Assembly (NCBI RefSeq): GCF_037023145.1 | Contig: NZ_CP146091.1 | Location: 2,914,001 to 2,978,000 of the forward strand | DNA length: 64,000 nt | Direction: 5' to 3' | Source: Ralstonia sp. RRA | GTDB lineage: Bacteria; Pseudomonadota; Gammaproteobacteria; Burkholderiales; Burkholderiaceae | Part shown: positions 47,214 to 58,589 of the stretch, piece by piece | Position numbering within the stretch: the stretch's first letter is position 1 | Layout: each line of letters begins with the position of its first letter | The notes under the pieces: model-generated | Database searches by the model: none | Seen by the model: the letters and a program-made list of their open reading frames with translations, nothing else | Told to the model about the DNA's origin: nothing | Program-made: the position numbers and the translations under genes

Positions 47214-48137
47214 CTACACGCGGTGCAGGATGACTTCGAGCACGAAGCGGCTGCCCACATAGGCCAGCAACAGGATCGAGAATGCCGCCATCACCCAGCG
47301 CAGCGCCACGCGTCCGCGCCAGCCACGGAAACGGCGACCCACCAGGATGCCGCCGAACATGAGCCACGACAGCACGGCGAACACGTTCTTGTGATCGAAC
47401 TGGAAGGCGCGGTGGAACAGCTGCTCGGAGAACAGCGCGCCTGAAGCGATGGTCAGCGTGAGCAGCACAAAGCCCGCGCCGATCAGGCGGAACAGCAGCT
47501 TCTCAAGCGTCAGCAGCGGCGGCAGCAGATCCAGCCAGCGGCTGAACCAGCTCGCCTCTGCGGGGCGGTTGATGGTGTGCAGGCGGCGCTCGGCGGCCAA
47601 CATCAGGATCGCGTGGAACGCGGCCAGGGTGAACAGCCCGTAGGCGACATTGGCGATGGCAAAGTGCAGCTTGAACAGCGGGCTGGCCGCATAGCCGAGG
47701 ATCTGCGTGCCGGGAAAGGCCAGCGGCAGCAGGCTACCGACCAGCGCCACCGGAATCACCAGCACGCCCAGCCCCGCCAGCGAGAAGAACAGGCTCTCGA
47801 TCCAGAAGATGCCCACGCCCAGCCACAGCATGGCCGACAGCGCATAGGCAAAACCGAACACCATCGAACTGGCTGGGAAGATGGTCTCGTGCAACAGGAA
47901 GCCATGCGCGGTCAGCGCCGCCAGCAAGGCCCAGCGCCACCAGGCTGGGACGGCATCAGCGGCGGCAGGCGGCGGTGGAACGAGCACCGCGGCGCCCGGC
48001 GATTGCCCGCCCGTCGCCATGGCACCGGCAGGGGCCCGGGCTCCAAGCCCGCCCCGCAGTTCGCCATGCCGTGCCCACGCTACCGAAGCGAGGGCACCAT
48101 AGAGAAGCGCCGTCAGCGCATACAGTACAATTGCCAT
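47214..48137 (-). CDS. CcsA/YpjD-type cytochrome c assembly protein
   Basis: A 307-residue inner-membrane protein with eight predicted helices. The WWRWALLAALTAHGFLLHETIF and LHFAIANVAYGLFTLAAFHAIL segments carry histidines as in the CcsA/CcmC haem-handling superfamily, and FDHKNVFAVLSWLMFGGILVGR near 263 is typical of YpjD. The classic WAWG-type tryptophan motif of true CcsA is not evident. ATG at 48137 is chosen; a GTG six bases upstream is possible. It diverges from ffh, as ypjD does from ffh in E. coli. Confidence 0.87.
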   Translation of the reverse strand: MAIVLYALTALLYGALASVAWARHGELRGGLGARAPAGAMATGGQSPGAAVLVPPPPAAADAVPAWWRWALLAALTAHGFLLHETIFPASSMVFGFAYALSAMLWLGVGIFWIESLFFSLAGLGVLVIPVALVGSLLPLAFPGTQILGYAASPLFKLHFAIANVAYGLFTLAAFHAILMLAAERRLHTINRPAEASWFSRWLDLLPPLLTLEKLLFRLIGAGFVLLTLTIASGALFSEQLFHRAFQFDHKNVFAVLSWLMFGGILVGRRFRGWRGRVALRWVMAAFSILLLAYVGSRFVLEVILHRV

Positions 48138-48292
48138 TTGCACAGTTTACCGCAGCGCACCCTGGTTTTGGCTGGGGCCCGCCCCCGCCGAAAGCCTCGT
48201 CGGGCGGCCACGCGGAACGCACATTCCTAGCTGGTGCGAGCGATGCATGCGCCGGCTTCTTCTGTCCCCAATTCCGGATCCCTCACACTGTC

Positions 48293-49705
48293 ATGCTGGA
48301 TAACCTGACCCAACGGCTCGCGCGCGTGGTCAAGACCATGCGCGGCGAAGCGCGCCTGACCGAAGCCAACACCGCCGAGATGCTGCGCGAGGTTCGCCTG
48401 GCGCTGCTCGAAGCCGACGTGGCGCTGCCGGTCGTGCGCGAGTTCATTGCCCGCGTCAAGGAAAAGGCGCTCGGCGAAGACGTCATCACCAGCCTCTCGC
48501 CAGGCCAGGCGCTGGTGGGCATCGTGCAGCGCGAGCTGACGGCCATCATCGGCGGCCAGGAAGCGCTCGACGGCGCCGGCACCACCATCATGGGTGGGCG
48601 CGCCGCAGAGCTGAACCTGAACGTCACGCCGCCCGCGATCATCCTGATGGCCGGTCTGCAGGGCGCGGGTAAGACCACCACCGTCGGCAAGCTGGCCAAG
48701 TGGCTCAAAGAGAACAAGAAGAAGAAAGTGCTGACGGTGTCGTGCGACGTGTATCGCCCCGCCGCTATCGCGCAGCTGAAGACCGTGTCCGAGCAGGTCG
48801 GCGCGGACTTCTTCCCCTCGCAGCCCGACCAGAAGCCGGTGGACATTGCCGCCGCCGCGCTGGACTGGGCCAAGAAGCACTATCACGACGTGCTGATCGT
48901 CGATACGGCCGGCCGCCTCGGCATCGACGAGGCGATGATGCAAGAGATTGCCGCGCTGCACGCCACGCTCAAGCCGGCCGAAACGCTGTTCGTGGTCGAC
49001 GCGATGCTCGGCCAGGATGCCGTCAACACCGCCAAGGCCTTCAACGACACGCTGCCGCTGACCGGCGTGGTGCTGACCAAGCTTGACGGTGATGCGCGCG
49101 GCGGCGCGGCGCTGTCGGTGCGTCACATCACGGGCAAGCCGATCAAGTTTGTCGGTGTGGCCGAAAAGCTCGACGGGCTGGAGCCGTTCTACCCCGACCG
49201 CATGGCCCAGCGCATCCTGGGCATGGGCGACATCCTCGCGCTGGTGGAAGAAGCCCAGCGCGGTGTCGACATGGAAGAGGCGCAGAAGCTTGCCGCCAAG
49301 ATCAAGAAGACCGGCGGCTTCGACCTCGAAGACTTCAAGGCCCAGATCGGCCAGATGAAGAAGATGGGCGGTCTGGGCAGCCTGATGGACAAGCTGCCTG
49401 CGCAGTTTGCACAGCAGGCTCAGGGCGCGAACATGGACCAGGCCGAAAAGCAGGTCCGCCGCATGGAAGGCATCATCAACGCCATGACGCCGGCCGAGCG
49501 CGCCAAGCCCGAACTCATCAAGGCTAGCCGCAAGCGCCGCATTGCTGCGGGCGCGGGCGTACAGGTGCAGGAAGTCAACCGCCTGCTCAACCAGTTCGAC
49601 CAGATGCAAGGCATGATGAAGAAGCTCAAGGGCGGCGGCATGATGAAGATGATGCGCGCCATGGGTGGCATGAAAGGTGGCATGAAGGGCCTGCTCGGCC
49701 GGTAA
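48293..49705 (+). CDS. ffh: Signal recognition particle GTPase Ffh
   Basis: A 470-residue SRP protein that binds signal peptides of nascent membrane proteins and hands them to FtsY. N domain LTQRLARVVKTMRGEARLTE, G domain with MAGLQGAGKTTTVGKLAKWL (P-loop), DTAGRLGIDEAMM and TKLDGDARGGAALS, then the Met-rich M domain ending in MMKKLKGGGMMKMMRAMGG. Length fits the family. Start ATG at 48293; longer upstream frame is an artefact overlapping the divergent gene. Its RNA partner (4.5S RNA) is not found here. Confidence 0.97.
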   Translation: MLDNLTQRLARVVKTMRGEARLTEANTAEMLREVRLALLEADVALPVVREFIARVKEKALGEDVITSLSPGQALVGIVQRELTAIIGGQEALDGAGTTIMGGRAAELNLNVTPPAIILMAGLQGAGKTTTVGKLAKWLKENKKKKVLTVSCDVYRPAAIAQLKTVSEQVGADFFPSQPDQKPVDIAAAALDWAKKHYHDVLIVDTAGRLGIDEAMMQEIAALHATLKPAETLFVVDAMLGQDAVNTAKAFNDTLPLTGVVLTKLDGDARGGAALSVRHITGKPIKFVGVAEKLDGLEPFYPDRMAQRILGMGDILALVEEAQRGVDMEEAQKLAAKIKKTGGFDLEDFKAQIGQMKKMGGLGSLMDKLPAQFAQQAQGANMDQAEKQVRRMEGIINAMTPAERAKPELIKASRKRRIAAGAGVQVQEVNRLLNQFDQMQGMMKKLKGGGMMKMMRAMGGMKGGMKGLLGR

Positions 49706-49759
49706 GCCGACCACCCTGCCCCGATCCAATCGACTTAATTTGTTTCACTGACTGACACG

Positions 49760-50311
49760 ATGCTGAGCGCAGAACAGGCCCGCGAACTCTGGGCCAACTC
49801 CGAAGAAATCGTCAGCGAAGACGCCGTGCGCGGCTCGCTGGACCGCATGGCCACCGAGATCACCGAGAAGATCGGCGATACCTTTCCGATGGTGTTGTCC
49901 GTGATGGGCGGTGCTGCCGTCTTCACCGGGATGCTGTTGCCCAAGCTGGCGTTCCCGCTGGAGTTCGACTACATCCACCTGTCGCGCTACAACAACCAGA
50001 CCGTGGGCAGCAAAGAGATGCAGTGGCGCGTGGCGCCGCGCGAGTCGGTCAAGGGCCGCACGGTGCTGGTGCTCGACGACATCCTCGACGAAGGCGAAAC
50101 GATGGCCGCCATCCGCTCGCGCATCATCGACATGGGCGCCGCCGAGTTCTACTCCGCCGTGCTGTGCGAGAAGACGCTCGCCAAGGACAAGCCGCTGTAC
50201 CCGGATTTCTGCGGCTTCAACGTGCCGGATCGCTATGTGTTCGGCTGTGGCATGGATGCCAAGGGCTACTGGCGCAACCTGCCGACGATCCGCGCGCTGA
50301 AGAACACCTGA
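49760..50311 (+). CDS. hpt: Hypoxanthine-guanine phosphoribosyltransferase
   Basis: A 183-residue purine-salvage enzyme. VLSVMGGAAVFTGMLLPKL near 46 and the PRPP loop TVLVLDDILDEGETMAAI near 99 are diagnostic; DRYVFGCGMDAKGYWRNLP near 156 forms the base pocket. It makes IMP and GMP from free bases and PRPP. It follows ffh by 54 bp and ends with a strong bidirectional terminator. Confidence 0.93.
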   Translation: MLSAEQARELWANSEEIVSEDAVRGSLDRMATEITEKIGDTFPMVLSVMGGAAVFTGMLLPKLAFPLEFDYIHLSRYNNQTVGSKEMQWRVAPRESVKGRTVLVLDDILDEGETMAAIRSRIIDMGAAEFYSAVLCEKTLAKDKPLYPDFCGFNVPDRYVFGCGMDAKGYWRNLPTIRALKNT

Positions 50312-50330
50312 CGCGGCGCACAGGGCAAAC

Positions 50331-50361
50331 AAAAAGGGCGACCAATGTGTCGCCCTTTTTT
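50331..50361. terminator. Bidirectional terminator between hpt and the oxygenase gene
   Basis: GGGCGAC/GTCGCCC (50336-50342/50349-50355) with five As to the left and six Ts to the right; serves the two convergent genes. Confidence 0.9.
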
Positions 50362-50408
50362 GTTTCCCGGGATGGTGGCACCCCACGTCCCCGGGGAATT
50401 CGCACCAC

Positions 50409-51293
50409 TCACGCGCCGCGACGATACGGCCGCTCGCGCAGCCACTTGGTGGCGATCCACTTCTCGCCGCGCTCGACTGGCAGGCCGGCGTGCAGTGTGT
50501 CCTCGTCCAACGTGCCATCGGGGCGCTTGTAGACGAAGAAGACCGCATTGCCCTTGACCGGCGCCACCTCCAGGCCCAGCTTCGGAAAGCCCGTCGCACC
50601 GCCCGCTTGCACGCTGTTCAGGTAGATGACGAGCGTTGCCACGCGTTGGCCGCCCACTTCGAGCTGCCGCGCCTCGCCGCTGCGGCCGGGGTTGAAGAAA
50701 TCGAAGTGCGGCTGGTACTCGCCGCCGGGCTGGTAGTGCAGCACCTGAAAACCTTCGCCGTGTTCGACCGGCACACCGGTGGCCTGAGCGATGCGCGCCT
50801 CGATCTTGGCGATGAGCGCATGCTCGCCCACCTGGAACATCGCGCCCTCGCTGGTGCGCGCGGAAATCAGGTTCTCCTCGCCCGTTTCCGGGTTCACCAC
50901 GGGCGAACGCTTCAGGCGGTGATGTCCCAGCGCGATGAGCTGGTCGCACTCCTCGTCCGACAGGAAATGCTGGAACAGCACGATGCGCGGCGTCTCCAGC
51001 GCAAACAGGATGGGGATGTCGCCATCGGCGGTGCGCACGGCGTTGCTGTTCTCGACGGCCCCGTCGGCAGCTTGCGCAGATTGGGCAGCGGGCGCCGGCA
51101 CGGGTGCTACGGCGGGCGCGGGCGGGCGTTTGGCAAGCGCCTCGTCCACCACGCGGCGCGCAAAAGCGCGGTCGTAGCCGGACTGCACCATCGAGGCGAC
51201 CAGCGGATCAGCCTCGAAGCCTTCTGCCACGTGACGCTGCAGCCAGTCGTGCAGCGCGTCGGACATCGTCGCGTAAGGTTGGGTGGTGGTCAT
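50409..51293 (-). CDS. Prolyl-4-hydroxylase-type 2OG-Fe(II) oxygenase
   Basis: A 294-residue protein. The C-terminal two thirds (about 110-290) is a double-stranded beta-helix with H-x-D iron ligands in YQPHFDFFN near 217, a distal His in DTLHAGLPVERGEKW near 273 and the 2-oxoglutarate-binding Lys/Arg nearby; QHFLSDEECDQLIALG is typical of the family's start. The N-terminal 100 residues are separate and Ala/Pro-rich after a helical part. Bacterial relatives hydroxylate prolines of target proteins such as EF-Tu in other genera; the target here is not known. Confidence 0.9.
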   Translation of the reverse strand: MTTTQPYATMSDALHDWLQRHVAEGFEADPLVASMVQSGYDRAFARRVVDEALAKRPPAPAVAPVPAPAAQSAQAADGAVENSNAVRTADGDIPILFALETPRIVLFQHFLSDEECDQLIALGHHRLKRSPVVNPETGEENLISARTSEGAMFQVGEHALIAKIEARIAQATGVPVEHGEGFQVLHYQPGGEYQPHFDFFNPGRSGEARQLEVGGQRVATLVIYLNSVQAGGATGFPKLGLEVAPVKGNAVFFVYKRPDGTLDEDTLHAGLPVERGEKWIATKWLRERPYRRGA

Positions 51294-51363
51294 GCAGAGT
51301 GACGCGGATGCGGCGAACGAAAAAGATGGCCTTATTGTAGGCCGACCACAATACGAAGACCGA

Positions 51364-52134
51364 TCAGGAACCGCCCGCCGAACCTGCTGCAATACGCATC
51401 GGCGAGAACGGATTGCGCGCCGGCACATCCGGCAGCGCCTTGGCACGCGGCGGCGGCGCCTCAGCCGGCACAGGTGCCGATACGGTCAGCGCACTCGACT
51501 CCTGATACTGCCAGCGCTTCCACGCCGCCAGCACCGCATTCGGATACTGCGGCTGACCGCGACTGCCGTTGTAGCGGCCCAGTGCCAGATAAAGATTGCC
51601 GCCTTCGATGTCGAGGTAATGTCGCAGGATCGTGCAGCCGTAGCGCAGGTTGCTCTGCAGGTGGAAGAGCTTGCGCGTGTCCTTGTCGCCAATGCTGCGC
51701 GTCCAGAACGGCATCACCTGCATCAGGCCCATGGCGCCCGCGCTGCTCATGGCGTACTTGCGGAAGCCACTTTCCACTTGCATCAGCCCCAGCACCAGCG
51801 CCGGGTCCAGCCCTGCACGCTTGGCCTCGTAATACGCGGTTTCGATCAGCTCAACGCGTACCGACGCCTGCGGGATCTTGCCCGACATACGCACCGACAT
51901 CTCGGCCAGCCAGCGCAGGTAGCCGAGTTGCTCGTCATTGTTGGCGAACACCGGGCGCAGCGGACGGCTGTCGGCCACGGCGGCAGACAGCGCGCTGCGC
52001 ACGGAGTCCGCCAGGTATTCCTCTTTCTGGGCCCCCGCCCACGCCGCCTGCGTGCCCGTAAGCAATGCCCCTGCGCACAGCGCGGCGGCGATCGAGCGGG
52101 CAGACAGGAAGCGGCGCATGCGGGTCAGCTCCAT
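51364..52134 (-). CDS. Secreted lytic transglycosylase (SLT domain)
   Basis: A 256-residue murein lyase: Sec signal (SIAAALCAGALLTGTQAAWA, cleavage near 33) and a SLT domain at about 95-205 with the catalytic Glu in GLMQVESGFRKYAMSSAGAM near 121 and GLMQVMPFWTRSIGDKDT near 138; LALGRYNGSRGQPQYP near 183 closes it. The last 40 residues are Pro/Ala-rich. Its start shares one base with the proS stop (TAATG), so it is probably translated after proS on the same mRNA. Confidence 0.93.
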   Translation of the reverse strand: MELTRMRRFLSARSIAAALCAGALLTGTQAAWAGAQKEEYLADSVRSALSAAVADSRPLRPVFANNDEQLGYLRWLAEMSVRMSGKIPQASVRVELIETAYYEAKRAGLDPALVLGLMQVESGFRKYAMSSAGAMGLMQVMPFWTRSIGDKDTRKLFHLQSNLRYGCTILRHYLDIEGGNLYLALGRYNGSRGQPQYPNAVLAAWKRWQYQESSALTVSAPVPAEAPPPRAKALPDVPARNPFSPMRIAAGSAGGS

Positions 52135-53858
52135 TACTGCGCGAGACGCGCCTTCAGTATCGCCAGCACATCGGCCGGCGCTACTGCGGTGGCGGCTTCG
52201 TCGCGGCGGCCCTGGAATTCCAGCTTGCCTTCCTTCAGGCCGCGGTCGCCCACCACCACGCGGAACGGCACGCCGATCAGTTCCCAGTCGGCGAACATCG
52301 CGCCTGGGCGCTCGCCACGGTCGTCCAGCATCACGTCGATGCCTGCGGCTACCAGCTCGGCGTGCAGGCGATCGGCTTCCTCGCGCACGGCATCGGAGCG
52401 GTCGTAGCCGACCGGGCAGATCACCACCTGGAACGGTGCAATCGACGCCGGCCAGATGATCCCGCGCGCATCGTAGTTCTGCTCGATGGCCGCACCCAGA
52501 ATCCGCGTGATGCCGATGCCGTAGCAGCCCATCACCATCGGCTGGGTCTTGCCGTTTTCGTCGAGGAAAGTGGCGTTCATCGCTTCAGAGTAGCGCGTGC
52601 CCAGCATGAAGACGTGGCCGACTTCGATGCCGCGGCAGATCGCCAGCGTACCCTTGCCGTCCGGCGAGGCGTCGCCTTCCACCACGTTGCGCAGGTCATG
52701 GACTTCGGGCTCGGGCAGATCGCGGCCCCAGTTGGCGCCGGTGAAGTGGTAGTCCTCTTCGTTGGCGCCGACGACAAAGTCGCTCATGGCTGCCGCCGTG
52801 CGGTCAGCCACCACCTTGACCGGCAGCTTGGTGCCGATCGGGCCGAGGTAGCCGGGGCGCGTGCCAAACGCACGCAGGATTTCGCCTTCGGTCGCAAAGC
52901 GGAAATCGGCCAGGCCCGGCACCTTCGATGCCTTGACCTCGTTGAGTTCATGATCGCCGCGCAGCAGCAGCAGCCAGATCTGGGGCTCGCCGCCCTCGAC
53001 GTCGGTGGCCAGCACGATCGACTTGATCGTACGTTGCAGCGGAATACCCAGTTGCTCGGCCACGGCCTCGCACTTGGCACGGCCCGGCGTGTGCGTCTTG
53101 GTGAGCGCCTCGGCGGCAGCGGCGCGCGGCGTGGCGGGCGCGACGGCCTCTGCGGCCTCGATGTTGGCGGCGTAGTCCGAATTCGGGCAGTAGACGATGG
53201 CGTCTTCGCCCGTCTCGGCGATCACGTGGAATTCATGCGAGCCCGACCCGCCGATGGCGCCGTTGTCGGCCGCCACCGCGCGGAACTGCAGGCCGAAGCG
53301 CTGGAAGATGCGCGTGTAGGCGTCGTACATCTTCTGGTACGACACCTTCAGGGCTTCCGCATCGCGGTCGAAGGAGTACGCGTCCTTCATGGTGAATTCG
53401 CGGCCGCGCATGATGCCGAAGCGCGGACGGCGCTCGTCGCGGAACTTGGTCTGGATCTGGTAGAAGTTGATCGGCAGCTGCTTGTACGAGCGGATCTCGG
53501 TACGGGCGATGTCGGTCACCACCTCTTCCGACGTCGGCTGGACGACAAAGTCACGCTCGTGGCGATCCTTGAAGCGCAGCAGTTCGTCGCCCATCTTGTC
53601 CCAGCGGCCGGTCTCCTGCCACAGCTCACCCGGCTGCACCACTGGCATCAGCACTTCCACCGCGCCGGCGGCGTTCATTTCCTCGCGGACGATCTGCTCG
53701 ACCTTGCGGATCACGCGCAGACCCACGGGCATATACGTATAGAGGCCCGCGCCGAGCTTCTTGATCATGCCGGCACGCATCATCAACTTGTGCGACACGA
53801 TCTCCGCGTCGGCGGGCGCTTCCTTGAGCGTGGAAATGAAGAACTGGGACGCTTTCAT
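52134..53858 (-). CDS. proS: Prolyl-tRNA synthetase
   Basis: A 574-residue class II synthetase of the bacterial type. Motif 1 near [16 protein letters not shown], motif 2 near [19 protein letters not shown], motif 3 near [18 protein letters not shown]; the insertion domain at about 225-400 resembles the YbaK-type editing domain that removes Ala from tRNA-Pro. Anticodon-binding domain at the C-terminus ([14 protein letters not shown] onwards). Start MKASQFF at 53858 matches the family (MRxSQYL in E. coli); the longer frame upstream does not. Charges the tRNA-Pro encoded at 59.9 kb among others. Confidence 0.97.
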   Translation of the reverse strand: MKASQFFISTLKEAPADAEIVSHKLMMRAGMIKKLGAGLYTYMPVGLRVIRKVEQIVREEMNAAGAVEVLMPVVQPGELWQETGRWDKMGDELLRFKDRHERDFVVQPTSEEVVTDIARTEIRSYKQLPINFYQIQTKFRDERRPRFGIMRGREFTMKDAYSFDRDAEALKVSYQKMYDAYTRIFQRFGLQFRAVAADNGAIGGSGSHEFHVIAETGEDAIVYCPNSDYAANIEAAEAVAPATPRAAAAEALTKTHTPGRAKCEAVAEQLGIPLQRTIKSIVLATDVEGGEPQIWLLLLRGDHELNEVKASKVPGLADFRFATEGEILRAFGTRPGYLGPIGTKLPVKVVADRTAAAMSDFVVGANEEDYHFTGANWGRDLPEPEVHDLRNVVEGDASPDGKGTLAICRGIEVGHVFMLGTRYSEAMNATFLDENGKTQPMVMGCYGIGITRILGAAIEQNYDARGIIWPASIAPFQVVICPVGYDRSDAVREEADRLHAELVAAGIDVMLDDRGERPGAMFADWELIGVPFRVVVGDRGLKEGKLEFQGRRDEAATAVAPADVLAILKARLAQ

Positions 53859-54049
53859 GCGACTGACAATAAGGGATGGCGCGGCCATGCAAAGCCGCGA
53901 GGACAAGGGCAAAAGCCACCGGAATCAAGGGATACGGCGAGACGCCAGGCGCACATCTGAACGCGAGGCGCTCCTCCCCCAGGAGGCGCGAGTGAGCGGC
54001 AACATTGCGGCATCCGGCCATCAGGACACAGAAGGACGATGCACCGCTC

Positions 54050-54055
54050 TATAAT
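54050..54055 (+). promoter_or_regulatory. Candidate -10 hexamer for rppH
   Basis: A perfect TATAAT lies 33 bp before the rppH start in an otherwise GC-rich region. The 17-bp-upstream position (54027-54032) shows no TTGACA-like sequence, so an activator or another -35 would be needed. The same CGCTCTATAATC/TGCTCTATAATC context recurs before ispB. Confidence 0.5.
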
Positions 54056-54087
54056 CGGCGTAATTCTAAAGTATTCGAGGTGCAGTC

Positions 54088-54798
54088 ATGCTCGATCGTG
54101 AAGGCTTCCGCCCGAACGTCGGCATCATCCTCATCAACGCAAGAAACGAGGTGTTCTGGGGCAAGCGCATTGGCGAGCACTCCTGGCAGTTTCCACAAGG
54201 CGGCATCAAGTACGGTGAGACACCCGAACAAGCGATGTTCCGCGAACTGCACGAAGAAGTCGGCCTGTTGCCAGAACACGTCCGGATCGTCGGTCGCACA
54301 CGCGACTGGCTGCGGTATGAGGTGCCGGACAAGTTCATCCGCCGCGAGATTCGCGGTCATTACCGGGGCCAGAAACAGATCTGGTTCCTGCTGCGCATGG
54401 TCGGTCGCGATTGCGACATCCAGCTGCGCGCCACCGAGCATCCGGAATTCGATGCCTGGCGGTGGAGCCAGTACTGGGTGCCTCTGGAAGCCGTGATCGA
54501 GTTCAAGCGCGAGGTGTATCAACTGGCGCTGTCGGAGCTTTCACGCTTCGTGCAGCGGCAGAATCGCGCGCCGCTGTCTCCGTATGGACGCGGCGGGCAG
54601 CACCGCGACCACCGGGCAGACAATCGCGGCGGCAACGAAGGCCGCGACAACCGCCCTGGCGGGCAAAATGCGCGCGACCCTCGCCCCCAATCGGTGATGA
54701 CGGTCACCACCACGACGGTCATCGTCGAGACGGTGACGACGACCGAGCCAGCCTCATCCTCCAACCCCGAAGACACACGTCCCAAGGACAACTCGTGA
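54088..54798 (+). CDS. rppH: RNA 5'-pyrophosphohydrolase RppH, with disordered C-terminal tail
   Basis: A 236-residue Nudix hydrolase that removes pyrophosphate from mRNA 5' ends to start decay. [48 protein letters not shown] (Nudix box, about residues 36-62; shown in two parts here as [16 protein letters not shown] and LHEEVGL) and [18 protein letters not shown] near 128 match RppH/NudH. E. coli RppH is 176 residues; this one has about 75 more, Arg/Gly/Asn-rich ([16 protein letters not shown]) and then Thr/Val-rich ([17 protein letters not shown]). The tail is probably disordered. Stop overlaps the next gene start by four bases (GTGA). Confidence 0.93.
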   Translation: MLDREGFRPNVGIILINARNEVFWGKRIGEHSWQFPQGGIKYGETPEQAMFRELHEEVGLLPEHVRIVGRTRDWLRYEVPDKFIRREIRGHYRGQKQIWFLLRMVGRDCDIQLRATEHPEFDAWRWSQYWVPLEAVIEFKREVYQLALSELSRFVQRQNRAPLSPYGRGGQHRDHRADNRGGNEGRDNRPGGQNARDPRPQSVMTVTTTTVIVETVTTTEPASSSNPEDTRPKDNS

Positions 54799-55436
54799 AT
54801 GTGAAGACGACGACACGGGGAGCGCGCCGCGCTCTCGTGCCGTTCGCGCTGGCGACTGCGCTGGCGCTGACGGCATGCGGCCACGCCCCCACCGGCAACA
54901 TCGAAGACAAGCTGTTGATGGACCCGTTCAACGACAAGCCCTTCAAGGAAGATGCCGTCACCTTCCCCGCCCCGCCGGTCGATCGTGATGCCGTGCCGTT
55001 CGATGTGGGTGGTCGCAATGATTCGCCGCTGCGCTTTGCCATCGACCCGAAGTCGGTGTCGATCGGTACCGACAATGTGGTGCGCTACACCGTGCTGATC
55101 ACCAGCAAGACCGGCGCGCGCAACGTCAACTACGAGGGCATGCGCTGCGACACGGCAGAGCGCCGCATCTACGCCACGCTGCGCAACGACACCAACCAGT
55201 GGATCGGCAACCGCGCCATCGACATGAACGAAACCGCGAATGCGGAATCCGCCAGCATGAACGCCTACAAGCCTGCCACCGACTGGCAGCGCGTCGGCAA
55301 CGGCGGCCCGACGAACTATGCCTCAGCGCTGATGCGCGCGTACTTCTGTGACGTACGGTCGGTAGCCGGGGACGGAAAACCCGCGACGCTGGTGCGCCGG
55401 CTGAAGGATTCGGGAAGAGGGATTACCGGGCCGTAA
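54795..55436 (+). CDS. CNP1-like lipoprotein
   Basis: A 213-residue lipoprotein: signal with lipobox LALTAC (Cys near 26), then a CNP1-like domain ([20 protein letters not shown] near 72, [20 protein letters not shown] near 97, [16 protein letters not shown] near 116). The family is uncharacterised and exported. GTG at 54795 overlaps rppH; a second GTG at 54801 is the only other nearby choice. Confidence 0.87.
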   Translation: MNVKTTTRGARRALVPFALATALALTACGHAPTGNIEDKLLMDPFNDKPFKEDAVTFPAPPVDRDAVPFDVGGRNDSPLRFAIDPKSVSIGTDNVVRYTVLITSKTGARNVNYEGMRCDTAERRIYATLRNDTNQWIGNRAIDMNETANAESASMNAYKPATDWQRVGNGGPTNYASALMRAYFCDVRSVAGDGKPATLVRRLKDSGRGITGP

Positions 55437-55456
55437 GAGATAACGGCTTGATCTGA

Positions 55457-55490
55457 GGGGATGACCGTTGGGTTCATCCCCTTATTTTTT
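55457..55490 (+). terminator. Rho-independent terminator after the CNP1-like gene
   Basis: GGGGATGA/TCATCCCC (55457-55464/55474-55481) followed by TTATTTTTT; located between this gene and the convergent proB. Confidence 0.9.
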
Positions 55491-55528
55491 GCTGTTGCGC
55501 GTTGAGCCCTGGTAGCTCACATCGGCGA

Positions 55529-56653
55529 TCAGAGCAGTACCAGGTTGTCCCGGTGCACCAGCTCAGCAGCGCTGACGTAGCCCAGCACCGCTTCAATCTC
55601 CGACGATGCCTTACGCGCAATCAGCCGGGCCTCGGCCGACGAGTAGTTCGTCAGCCCCCGCGCCACCTCACGACCGGCCGCATCCACGCAGGAGATCACC
55701 TCCCCGCGCGCAAACTCGCCCTGCACTTCGGTCACGCCGATCGGCAGCAACGACTTGCCGCCCGCGGTGAGCTTGTCCACTGCACCGGCGTCCAGCACCA
55801 CGCGACCACGCAATTGCAGATGGTCGATCATCCACTGTTTGCGAGCCGCCATGCGCCCGGTCTGCGCGCGCAGTTGCGTGCCGATAGCCTCGCCGTTGGC
55901 CAGCCGCGCGAGCACGTCGGCCTCACGCCCCGAGGCGATGATGGTGTGCGCCCCAGATTTGGCCGCACGCTTGGCCGCCAGAATCTTGGTCAGCATGCCG
56001 CCCTTGCCGATGCTGGAGCCTGCGCCACCGGCCATCTGTTCCAGGTCAGGCATGCCGGCTTGTGCCTCATCGACGAAGCGCGCGTCCGGGTCCTTGCGTG
56101 GGTCGGCCGTGTACAGGCCACGCTGGTCGGTCAGGATGATCAGCGCGTCGCCTTCGATCAAGTTGGTGACGAGCGCGCCCAGCGTGTCGTTGTCGCCGAA
56201 TTTGATTTCATCGGTGACGACGGTGTCGTTCTCGTTGATGATCGGCACCACGCCCAGGCTCAGCAGCGTGAGCAGCGTGGAACGCGCATTGAGGTAGCGC
56301 TCGCGATCCGCCAGATCGCCATGCGTGAGCAGCACCTGCGCCGTACGGATGCCGTGCCGCGCGAACTCGGATTCATACACCTGCGCCAGCCCCATCTGTC
56401 CGACGGCAGCGGCGGCCTGCAGCTCATGGATTTCCTTCGGGCGCTTGGTCCAACCCAGCCGCTGCATGCCCTCGGCGATGGCGCCAGAGCTCACCAGCAC
56501 GACCTCTTTACCAGCCGCACGCAGCGCAGCGATCTGCGCCGCCCAGCGGGCGATGGCCGCCTGGTCCAGACCGCGACCATCGTTGGTGACCAGGCTGGAA
56601 CCAACCTTGACGACAAGGCGGCGCGCATCGGCAATCAGCGAACGCAGGGCCAT
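55529..56653 (-). CDS. proB: Glutamate 5-kinase
   Basis: A 374-residue enzyme for the first step of proline synthesis. [34 protein letters not shown], the [20 protein letters not shown] stretch near 148 and [17 protein letters not shown] near 214 are the kinase core; a C-terminal PUA domain begins near 280. Feedback by proline is usual in the family. It follows obgE by 38 bp and shares its strand, so it may be in the rplU-rpmA-obgE-proB transcript. Confidence 0.96.
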   Translation of the reverse strand: MALRSLIADARRLVVKVGSSLVTNDGRGLDQAAIARWAAQIAALRAAGKEVVLVSSGAIAEGMQRLGWTKRPKEIHELQAAAAVGQMGLAQVYESEFARHGIRTAQVLLTHGDLADRERYLNARSTLLTLLSLGVVPIINENDTVVTDEIKFGDNDTLGALVTNLIEGDALIILTDQRGLYTADPRKDPDARFVDEAQAGMPDLEQMAGGAGSSIGKGGMLTKILAAKRAAKSGAHTIIASGREADVLARLANGEAIGTQLRAQTGRMAARKQWMIDHLQLRGRVVLDAGAVDKLTAGGKSLLPIGVTEVQGEFARGEVISCVDAAGREVARGLTNYSSAEARLIARKASSEIEAVLGYVSAAELVHRDNLVLL

Positions 56654-56691
56654 GGTGGGCGTGTCTCCGAAGGATGTTGGTGTTGTGTGTT

Positions 56692-57924
<1,233 letters not shown>

Positions 57925-57933
57925 TCAGAAACG

Positions 57934-57959
57934 AAAAAGCCCCGCACGGGGTGCGGGGC
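57934..57959 (-). terminator. Rho-independent terminator after rpmA
   Basis: On the minus strand GCCCCGCAC/GTGCGGGGC (57951-57959/57939-57947) is followed by TTTTTC. It would end much of the rplU-rpmA transcript before obgE, giving less obgE than ribosomal-protein mRNA. Confidence 0.88.
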
Positions 57960-57979
57960 CTTTTGACTACAAGGCTGAA

Positions 57980-58240
57980 TCAGGCCGCCGGAACAACGTC
58001 GACGAACTGCTTCTTGCCTTCGCCGCGGTTGGCGAACTTCACGTGGCCATCGACCAGCGCGAAGAGGGTGTGGTCCTTGCCCATACCCACGTTCACGCCA
58101 GCGTGCGTGCGGGTGCCGCGTTGGCGAACGATGATGCCGCCAGCGTTGATGGCTTGGCCACCGTACACCTTAACGCCCAGGCGCTTCGACTCGGAATCGC
58201 GGCCGTTCCGTGTGGAACCGCCGCCTTTTTTCTGTGCCAT
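57980..58240 (-). CDS. rpmA: 50S ribosomal protein L27
   Basis: An 86-residue protein of the 50S peptidyl-transferase region. It begins [20 protein letters not shown], the usual L27 N-terminus without the cleavable leader seen in Firmicutes, and continues with [20 protein letters not shown]. It follows rplU by 37 bp and is followed by a terminator. Confidence 0.98.
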   Translation of the reverse strand: MAQKKGGGSTRNGRDSESKRLGVKVYGGQAINAGGIIVRQRGTRTHAGVNVGMGKDHTLFALVDGHVKFANRGEGKKQFVDVVPAA

Positions 58241-58277
58241 GACTGAACTCCTATCCGGTTACGTAGACGATGCAGCC

Positions 58278-58589
58278 TTAGGCCACGATCGAGTCGATAC
58301 GCAACTCGGTGTAATTTTGACGATGCCCTTGGCGCTTTTGGTAGTGCTTACGACGGCGCATCTTGAAGATGTGCACTTTGTCGTGACGACCGTGGGAGAT
58401 GACGGTGGCTTTGACGGCAGCACCGCTCACCAGAGGCGCACCAACCTTGAGTTGGTCGCCAGCGCCCACTGCGAGCACCTGGTCAAGCGTGATTTCTGCG
58501 CCAACGTCCGCCGGTATCTGTTCTACTTTAAGTTTTTCGCCAGCAGCAACCTTGTATTGCTTACCGCCGGTTTTTACGACCGCGTACAT
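58278..58589 (-). CDS. rplU: 50S ribosomal protein L21
   Basis: A 103-residue 50S protein beginning [20 protein letters not shown] and ending in the basic [20 protein letters not shown] segment typical of L21. Start ATG at 58589; the longer open frame upstream is leader. First gene of rplU-rpmA, with a strong promoter at 58690-58718. Confidence 0.98.
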   Translation of the reverse strand: MYAVVKTGGKQYKVAAGEKLKVEQIPADVGAEITLDQVLAVGAGDQLKVGAPLVSGAAVKATVISHGRHDKVHIFKMRRRKHYQKRQGHRQNYTELRIDSIVA

